A DNA stretch of 13,905 nucleotides from Candidatus Parcubacteria bacterium (GTDB lineage Bacteria; Patescibacteriota; Minisyncoccia; Phycocordibacterales; GCA-2747955). A model generated the notes under the pieces. That model was not told the DNA's origin. It did not search any database and saw nothing but the letters and a program-made list of their open reading frames with translations. This document shows positions 8,274-13,905 of the stretch, one piece after another. Location of the stretch: NCBI GenBank assembly GCA_027024305.1, contig JALVSO010000038.1, positions 1-13,905 on the forward strand, written 5' to 3'. The translations under genes were made by a program, and so were the position numbers. Within the stretch, counting starts at the first letter, position 1. Each line of letters starts with the position of its first letter.

Positions 8274-8813
8274 ATGTCAGGACATAATAAATGATCAAAA
8301 ATAAAACATAAAAAAGCAGCGACAGACTCTGCTAAGTCAAAAGTTTATTCAAAATACAGTAAATTAATTCAGGTGGCCATCAAAGGAGCCGGGGGTGATG
8401 TAAATTCCGCCTCCGTTGTTTCGGTCATTGATTCAGCCAAGAAAGAAAATGTACCCAAAGATGTTATTGATAGGGCGGTCAAAAAAGCCACCGGAGCCGA
8501 TGCGGCCAATTTGCAGGAGGTTCTCTATGAAGGCTACGGTCCCGGAGGTGTGGGGATGCTTATCAAGGCGGTTACCGATAATACCAATAGAACAGTAACC
8601 GAAGTTAAAACCATCTTTACCAAAAACGGCGGTTCTTTTGCTTCAACGGGAGCGGTTTCTTGGGGTTTCACCATGGATGAGGAAAGAAACTGGTCGCCCA
8701 ATCCGGGAACCGAAATTCAATTATCGGAGGATGATGAAAATAAATTGGAAAAACTCATTGAGGCCTTTGAAGAATCGGACGATATCACCGATGTTTATCA
8801 TAATGCCGCTTAA
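8274..8813 (+). CDS. yebC: YebC/PmpR-family protein, short form without the middle domain, one UGA=Trp
   Basis: YebC-family proteins are described as DNA-binding regulators and, more recently, as ribosome-associated factors that help translation of difficult stretches such as proline runs. The protein starts with the hallmark SGHNK-W-SKIKHKKA. The Trp is residue 7 and is encoded by TGA at 8292. A table-11 annotation would lose the first residues and start downstream. YEGYGPGGV and the DNTNRTVTEV / FTKNGG segments are clear. At 179 residues it is about 60-70 shorter than the common ~240-250-residue form. After AVSWGF the sequence jumps almost directly to the C-terminal segment (IQLSEDDENKLEKLIEAFEE, VYHNA), so the central domain is missing in frame. 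Two other Trp are TGG. The start is fixed by the promoter 6 nt upstream and by the conserved N-terminus. Confidence 0.93.
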
Positions 8814-8833
8814 GTTTTAGCAGAGAAAAAACG

Positions 8834-8856
8834 AATCTCCAATCTGGAGATTTTTT
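8834..8856 (+). terminator. Intrinsic terminator between convergent yebC and recG
   Basis: An 8-bp perfect stem (AATCTCCA / TGGAGATT, 8834-8841 and 8845-8852) with a 3-nt loop is followed by a run of T to 8856. It lies 20 nt after the yebC stop and 3 nt beyond the end of recG on the other strand. The A-rich left flank could also serve recG transcription. Confidence 0.75.
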
Positions 8857-8859
8857 GAA

Positions 8860-11127
8860 TTACTCCATATAGATTCGCTTTTTAATTTTCTCTAATTTTT
8901 TAACCAATTCTTCTTCCTTTTGGTAGCGGTCATTTTTAGCCATCAGCTCTGATTCTTTTCGGGCGGCTTCTATCATTTTTAAATTTTTCAGGGCATCCAT
9001 GGCCAGGTCGGAAATGCCCGATTGCTTATTACCCAGAATCTCTCCGGCCCCTCTCTGCTTCAAATCGGCTTCGGCCAGCTCAAAACCGTTTTTGGCATTT
9101 TTAATAACCGACAGGCGGTCAACGGTTTTTTTGCTTTTTCCGTTGGCGAAAATATAGCAATAGGGTTGGTGGGAAGATCGCATTACTCGCCCCCTAAACT
9201 GGTGAAGCTGGGACAGACCGAATCTCTCACCGCCCTCAATAATCATTACGGTGGCATTGGCTACCGATACACCAACTTCCACCACGGAAGTGGAAACCAA
9301 AATTTGATATTTATTATTCAAAAAATCTTCCATCACTCTATCTTTTTCTTCTTTTTTCATTTTAGAGTGAAGAAGACCGATGGAATAATTTTTAAAATGT
9401 TCGTCTTTTTCCAGACTAGCCTTGGTAGAAATGGCTGATTTAACATTGAGAGCTTGAAGCTTGTCCGGATCCGGGTCGTCAATGCGGGGGCAGATAACAT
9501 ACATTTGACGACCCTTTTCCAGCTCTTTTTGAGCTTCTCCATAAACCTTTTTTCTATGACTTTCGCTGTCAATAAAAATATCGGTTTTAACTTTTTTTCG
9601 TCCGGCCGGCATATCGGTTATCAGGGAGAGGTCCAGGTCACCGTAGAGAGACAAGGCCAGGGTTCGTGGAATGGGGGTGGCGGTCATGGACAGAAGGTGG
9701 GGCAGAATATTGTCGTTATCAGCCAAACCTTTTTTAAGGATTTTCTCGGATTTTCTAATCTTGCCACTTTTGATGGCTTCTTTTTTTTCTTCCGGTTTTG
9801 AACGCAGAGCCGCTCTCTGTTTTTTTCCAAAGCGGTGTTGTTCGTCAATGATAACCAGACCGAGGTTTTCAAAAAAGATATTTTTGGAAATGAGAGCATG
9901 GGTTCCCACGGTTATGGAAATTTCACCGTTGAGAATGGCTTCGGCCAGTTTCTTTTTTGAAATTTTGGTGCTTTCTTTCGGATTGATTTTGGATGGAAAC
10001 TTTTGAACATCTTTGGAGGTTAAAAGACCAATCTGTAAACCGTGGGAGCCCAGAATTTTTATGAATTCTTTAAAAATTTGCTTGGCTAAAATTTCCGTGG
10101 GAGCCATATAGGCCACCTGTAATCGTCCGAAAGATTGATCCTTGGGTTTGGTCATGGCCGTGAAAAAAGCCGCCGCCGCCGCCACGATGGTTTTCCCGCT
10201 TCCCACATCGCCTTCCAAAAGTCGGCTCATGGGTTCGCCCTTTTTGAAGTCTTCCAGAATGGAGGCGACGGTTTCCGACTGTCCTTCGGTCAGTTTAAAA
10301 TCAAAAGAATTGAGGAATTTTTTTTGAATTTCCTTGTTGGGTTTGATGATGAAAGAGCCGGATTTTTTGTATTTTTCCTTTTCAATATTTTTAACCAATT
10401 GAATAAAGAAAATTTCCTCAAAGGCAAAGCGCTTGCGGGCGATTTCTCCATCCTCGGTTTTTCGAGGGAGATGAAGGTAAATAAAAGCATTTTTTAAAGA
10501 GGGTAGTTTATATTTTTTTAAAATTTTTTCGGGAATGGGGTCGGCAAGATTTTCCAGAAAATCTCTATTGGAGAGAATTTTTTTCACTTTATGATAAATT
10601 CATTTGCTGGATATTTTTCCATTTTTAATCCCCGATTCTCTGTAAATGGGAAAGAGAGCCATTTCCATTTCTTTGGAGCCATCGGCAAAGAGGGAACCGC
10701 TTTTTTCCAGGGGGATGGAATTGACCCGTTGAAATTCCGGGTTGGAAATCATCTTTTGACCTTTTTTGACGGAAACGGTTCCGGAAAATCTGGCCAGGTC
10801 ACCGGTCCGGAGCATTTTGGAAATATAGGGTTGGGAAAATCAAATGGCCCGGAGTTCTTCACCGGAGCCATCCTTTAAAATGGCTTCGGTGATGGGAATA
10901 TTGCTTTTAAAAGTTTTGCGAGCTCTGACACCCATAACTTCGGCATAGATATTGCCCGTGTCTCCGTCTCTCAGTTCGGCAATGCTGTTGACCTGCATAA
11001 AATCACCGTAGCGGGTGGGAAAGTGATAGAGTAGGTCTTCAATAGTTAAAAGTCCCATCCTTTGAAGGGTTTTCTGCTTGGCCGGACTGATCCGAAAAAT
11101 TTTTGTTAAGGGGGTTCCCAAGTTCAT
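8860..11127 (-). CDS. recG: ATP-dependent DNA helicase RecG (755 aa, two UGA=Trp)
   Basis: RecG remodels stalled replication forks and branch-migrates Holliday junctions. Residues 1-170 form the wedge/OB part (DLLYHFPTRYGDF, then AI-W-FSQPYI and GDLARFSGTV). The helicase core follows: GDVGSGKT (306-313), DEQHRFG (428-434), MTATPIPRTL (481-490), VVEVGV and the QFRGRVMRSS region. Two in-frame TGA codons on the minus strand, at 10840-10842 and 10600-10602, are residues 96 and 176; the first is the conserved Trp of the OB fold. These are the only Trp seen in the protein. A lysine-rich insertion of about 20-30 residues at roughly 443-473 and another near 375-390 make it longer than the usual ~680-700. 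Under table 11 it would appear as three fragments. The stop is TAA. It is transcribed divergently from the secretion genes, using its own promoter. Confidence 0.96.
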
Positions 11128-11143
11128 GGATAGAATTATATCA
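11128..11143 (-). promoter_or_regulatory. Extended -10 promoter of recG, near-leaderless
   Basis: On the minus strand TGA plus TATAAT (11140 down to 11135) ends 7 nt before the ATG at 11127. The transcript should therefore start at or within a base or two of the start codon. No Shine-Dalgarno sequence can fit. Confidence 0.6.
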
Positions 11144-11246
11144 TTTTATAATAATTTTTTTAAAAGTTGAAAAATTTATTTTTAATCACTAAATTATGCA
11201 ACATTTAAGGTGTCTTTTGAAGATGTTGAAAATAAAAAGTATTTTG

Positions 11247-11300
11247 TTGGATATTTTTAGATAGATGTGTAATAATTTTATTATCTAGAAAATTTATTTC
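11247..11300 (+). promoter_or_regulatory. Probable promoter of the PrgI-VirB4 operon
   Basis: A -35-like TTGGAT (11247-11252) and a TGT-AATAAT extended -10 (11271-11276), spaced 18 nt apart, precede the ATG by 24 nt. The match is weaker than at the other genes and the leader would be longer, about 17 nt, still without a ribosome binding site. The 173-nt AT-rich gap shared with recG also holds an imperfect dyad, CAACAT (11199-11204) and ATGTTG (11223-11228), of unknown meaning. Confidence 0.4.
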
Positions 11301-11750
11301 ATGAGACACGAAGTACCGCAATTTATAGATATTGAGGATAAAATTTTCGGCCCCCTAACCTTCCGCCAAGCTATTTATTTGGCCGGAGCCGCCGGAGCCG
11401 CTTTTGCCATATTTTACGGTTTGGGTCGGCTGGTTCCGAGTTTTCCCGTGGCAATTAAATTAGCTCTGGCGGCTCCACCTTTGGCCCTGGGAATAGCCCT
11501 GGCTTTTATAAAAGTTAATAAGAGGTCTTTTATATATTTTATGGAAGCCGGTTTTTATTATTTGATAAACCCCAAAAGATATATTTGAAAGAAAGAGGAT
11601 AAAAAAAGTCGGAATAGACTCAGAATTAAAGAGAAGGAGGTAATTGCCGGTCGAGTAGATCAGAGCTATGTGCCAAAAGTTTCCAGGTCAAAGCTCAAGG
11701 ATTTGGCTTGATCTCTTGATATGGATGTTGATAATAATAGTAATAATTAG
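11301..11750 (+). CDS. PrgI-family membrane protein of a type IV secretion-like system, two UGA=Trp
   Basis: PrgI-family proteins are small two-helix membrane proteins encoded next to VirB4 ATPases, comparable in place to VirB3 of type IV secretion systems. The 149 residues open with VPQFIDIEDKIFGPLTFRQ, a typical family start. Two membrane segments follow (about 21-43 and 49-70), then the YFMEAGFYYLINPKRYI motif and a charged cytoplasmic tail. TGA at 11586 is residue 96 in RYI-W-KK, and TGA at 11709 is residue 137 in LKDLA-W-SLD. Both are Trp-type positions, and these are the only Trp in the protein. Stopping at the first TGA would remove the tail. The gene ends in TAG, 1 nt before the next ATG. 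A perfect GGAGGT at 11636-11641 is internal coding sequence. Confidence 0.88.
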
Positions 11751-11751
11751 T

Positions 11752-12411
11752 ATGCCGGAAAATAAAATAAAAAAAAATACGGGTTCATCTCAAGATTTTG
11801 TGCCAATAAAAGAAATAAAGGACGGTCTGGTTATTTTGGATGACGGAACTCTGGTAGCCATCTCATTGGTTAGTTCCGTCAATCTTTCTCTGAAGTCGGC
11901 CGAAGAACAGGCGGCCACCATAGCAGCCTTTCAGTCTTTTCTCAATATTTTGGAGTTTCCCGTTCAGATTTCCGTTCAATCGAGAAAGCTTGATATAGAC
12001 CCCTATCTGGAGCTTTTGGAAAACCGGTTAAAGGAACAAACTAATGAGATTATAAAATTACAGACCATTGAGTATATTTCTTTTATTAAGAATTTTACTG
12101 ATTCTATCAATATTATGGAAAAACAGTTTTTCTTGGTGGTTTCTTATAAACCGGTTTTAGCTACGGTTGATAAGAAGGGTATATTTTCACTTTTTGGCGG
12201 TAAAAAAAATAAAGATGACGGATTAAGTGACAAGGAAATTATGGAGGAGGCCAGGAGCCAGTTAGAACAAAGAATAGGCTTGTTGGAGTCAGGGCTTTCA
12301 AGGACCGGCGTGAGAATTAAACGCCTTGATACGGAAGCAACTCTTGAGGTCTTTTATACGATATTTAATCCGGGAGGAGATATTTCGGAGAATATAATAA
12401 ACAATAATTAA
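11752..12411 (+). CDS. TraC/VirB4 N-terminal-like protein of the secretion operon (219 aa)
   Basis: A soluble protein resembling the N-terminal domain of TraC/VirB4-type ATPases, often found between PrgI and VirB4 genes in Candidate Phyla Radiation genomes. The sequence shows a strand-rich start (VPIKEIKDGLVILDDGTLVAI), the FLNILEFPVQISVQSRKLD motif, a long helix (about 80-120), the FFLVVSYKP strand and a C-terminal LLESGLSRTGVRIKRLDTE segment. There is no Walker motif, so it is probably a structural partner of the ATPase. An upstream in-frame ATG at 11668 exists, but it lies inside the PrgI gene. The ATG at 11752, one base after the PrgI stop, is preferred because conserved-looking sequence begins there and it implies coupling. 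No Trp occurs. It ends in TAA, 8 nt before the VirB4 gene. Confidence 0.8.
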   Translation: MPENKIKKNTGSSQDFVPIKEIKDGLVILDDGTLVAISLVSSVNLSLKSAEEQAATIAAFQSFLNILEFPVQISVQSRKLDIDPYLELLENRLKEQTNEIIKLQTIEYISFIKNFTDSINIMEKQFFLVVSYKPVLATVDKKGIFSLFGGKKNKDDGLSDKEIMEEARSQLEQRIGLLESGLSRTGVRIKRLDTEATLEVFYTIFNPGGDISENIINNN

Positions 12412-12419
12412 GAAAAAAT

Positions 12420-13905
12420 ATGGGATTATTTAATTTTAGAAAGAAAGAAGGCCAAGAAAAGGATGATTTTGAGGTTTCTCCAATTTTACCAAAGGAGATT
12501 TATCAGTCGGCGGTTTTGGATTTAAAAGATGTTTTGGCTCCGTCAGCTTTGGATATAAAATCAAAATATATTGATTTGGGGGAGAAGTTGTCAAGAACCT
12601 TCTTCATCATTTCCTATCCGAAATATTTAGCTGACGGTTGATTTAGTCAGGTGATTAATTTAGATAAGGAGTTTGATATTTCCATTTTTATTTCCCCCAT
12701 TGACTCGGAATTTGCCTTAAAAAAACTGCAAAAAAAAGTGGCTGAAGTTCAAAGTCAGATTATGGAAAGAGAGAGGAAGGGAATGGTTCGAGATCCGGCC
12801 CTTGACTCAGCCTATCAAAACATTGAAGCTTTAAGGAATAAATTGTCTCAGGCCACTGAGAAACTGTTTTCGGTAGGTGTCTACATAACCGTTTATGGTG
12901 ATGATGAAAAGGAATTGGATAAAACCGAGTCTGAAATTAAATCAATTTTGGAGTCAAAGTTGATTTATGTCAGACCGGCCGTCTTTCAGCAGGCAGAAGG
13001 TTTTAAGTCAACCATTCCTTTAAATACGGATTTATTGCAGGTACATTCAAAACTAAATTCGGAACCCCTGGCTTCCATTTTTCCCTTTGTTTCCTTCAAT
13101 TTAACCAGTGATAACGGTATCCTCTATGGAGTTAATCGTCACAATTCGTCTTTAATTTTATTTGATAGATTTTCACTGCCCAACTATAATTCCGTCACCT
13201 TTGCCACTTCCGGTGCCGGTAAGTCCTATGCTACCAAGCTTGAAATTCTAAGGACATTGATGTTTGACACCGATGTTATTGTTATAGATCCGGAGAGGGA
13301 ATATGAGTACTTGGCTGAGGCCGTGGATGGAAGATATTTTAATATTTCCCTAACCTCAAATCATCATATTAATCCATTTGATCTGCCTCCTGTTATGCCC
13401 GGAGATGATCCGGTAAATATTCTAAGAAATCAGGTGGTCTCTTTGGTTGGTTTTTTCAGAATTGTTTTTGGAGGGATGACTCCCCAGGAGGATGCCATTG
13501 TTGATAGGGCCATCACGGAAACCTATGCTTTGAAAGATATTACTCCCGATGTGGACTTTTCTGATATAGAGCCACCATTACTCTCAGATTTTGAAATGGT
13601 CCTTTCCGGTTTGGAGGGCTCAGAGCAGCTAGTCTCCAAGCTGTCCAAGTACACTAACGGCTCTTGATCCGGTTTCCTGAACAAACCTTCAAATATTGAT
13701 ATGGATAGGAAAGTTATTGTTTTCTCCATCAGGGATATGGAAGATGATCTTAGACCGGTGGCTATGTTCCTGATTACCCACTACATCTGAAATATGGTCA
13801 GGAGAGATCTGAAGAAGAGATTGTTGGTTATTGACGAAGCCTGGACTATGATGAAATCGGAAGATGCCGCCTCTTTCCTTTTCGGAATGGCTAAGAGAGG
13901 GAGGA
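12420..13905 (+). CDS. VirB4-type secretion ATPase, 3' end beyond the window, three UGA=Trp
   Basis: A hexameric AAA+/HerA-like ATPase that energises substrate or pilus handling in type IV secretion systems. About 495 residues are visible. The N-terminal domain (about 60-230) includes a helical section with KLQKKVAEVQSQIMERERKG. The Walker A motif is TSGAGKS (263-269), followed by VIDPEREYEYL (289-299) and Walker B LLVIDEAW (468-475). In-frame TGA codons at 12639, 13665 and 13788 are residues 74, 416 and 457: ADG-W-FSQVINLD, TNGS-W-SGF and THYI-W-NMVR. All suit Trp; the first and third match Trp columns of the family. Only one Trp, in DEAW, is TGG. The frame stays open to the right edge, with the end missing. 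It is the third gene of a compact operon; downstream genes may be further transfer or pilus components. Confidence 0.93.

Noticed and set aside
11636..11641. Perfect GGAGGT as a ribosome binding site
   Set aside because: It is inside the PrgI coding frame with no gene start at a suitable distance, and the other genes here show no Shine-Dalgarno sequence.
11668..11751. Longer start of the TraC-like gene at 11668
   Set aside because: It lies inside the PrgI coding region and adds no family-like sequence. The ATG at 11752 directly follows the PrgI stop.
4399..13905. UGA read as glycine (table 25)
   Set aside because: Conserved glycines are GGN throughout, while TGA sits at Trp positions such as YebC GHxKW and SNF2 FDPWWNP.
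4399..13905. Selenocysteine insertion at the TGA codons
   Set aside because: The proteins are not redox enzymes, the sites are Trp positions, and there are far too many sites.
4399..13905. A Mollicute as the source, which would explain table 4
   Set aside because: The host genes show moderate G+C and GCC/CGG codon use, and the secretion operon resembles the Candidate Phyla Radiation form. Not fully excluded without a marker-gene tree.
2..13905. CRISPR arrays, tRNA/rRNA genes, insertion sequences or an origin
   Set aside because: No repeated spaced units, cloverleaf-like sequence, transposase or DnaA-box cluster was seen.

Overview
**Organism.** The window looks like a chromosomal piece of a bacterium from the Candidate Phyla Radiation (Patescibacteria). 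The main support is the run PrgI-like protein, TraC/VirB4-N-like protein and VirB4 ATPase, with sequence style typical of that group. There are almost no Shine-Dalgarno sequences, and several genes start 6-14 nt after a -10 box. Its clearest property is the genetic code. Twelve in-frame TGA codons interrupt six otherwise intact conserved genes (SNF2 helicase, DedA, YebC, RecG, PrgI-like, VirB4-like). All twelve fit tryptophan, and most sit where the family has a strongly conserved Trp. No gene in the window ends in TGA. UGA therefore reads as Trp (translation table 4), not as stop and not as Gly (table 25, known from Gracilibacteria/Absconditabacteria). With table 11 this region would be wrongly described as full of pseudogenes.

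**Region 1 (1-4346), AT-rich restriction-modification island.** It holds a 5'-truncated type I methyltransferase gene (hsdM), a small unknown gene, an unknown single-pass membrane protein gene that overlaps it, and a specificity subunit gene (hsdS). All read rightward and are tightly packed. The island is visibly more AT-rich than the rest. It uses only TGG for Trp (13 of 13) and ends at a strong 21-bp perfect hairpin terminator. It looks horizontally acquired. The hsdR subunit, if present, lies to the left of the window.

**Region 2 (4347-8856), three independently promoted genes on the + strand.** These are a 982-residue SNF2/HepA-type helicase, a 242-residue DedA membrane protein and a short 179-residue YebC. 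Each has an extended -10 (TGN-TATAAT) close to its ATG and is followed by a hairpin.

**Region 3 (8860-11127), recG on the - strand.** It converges on yebC and diverges from the transfer genes. It has the same kind of near-leaderless promoter.

**Region 4 (11301-13905), type IV secretion-like operon on the + strand.** It contains a PrgI-family membrane protein, a TraC/VirB4-N-like soluble protein and a VirB4-type ATPase that runs off the right edge. The gaps between them are 1 and 8 nt. No tRNA, rRNA, CRISPR array, insertion sequence or origin is visible. No stretch over 300 bases lacks a gene.
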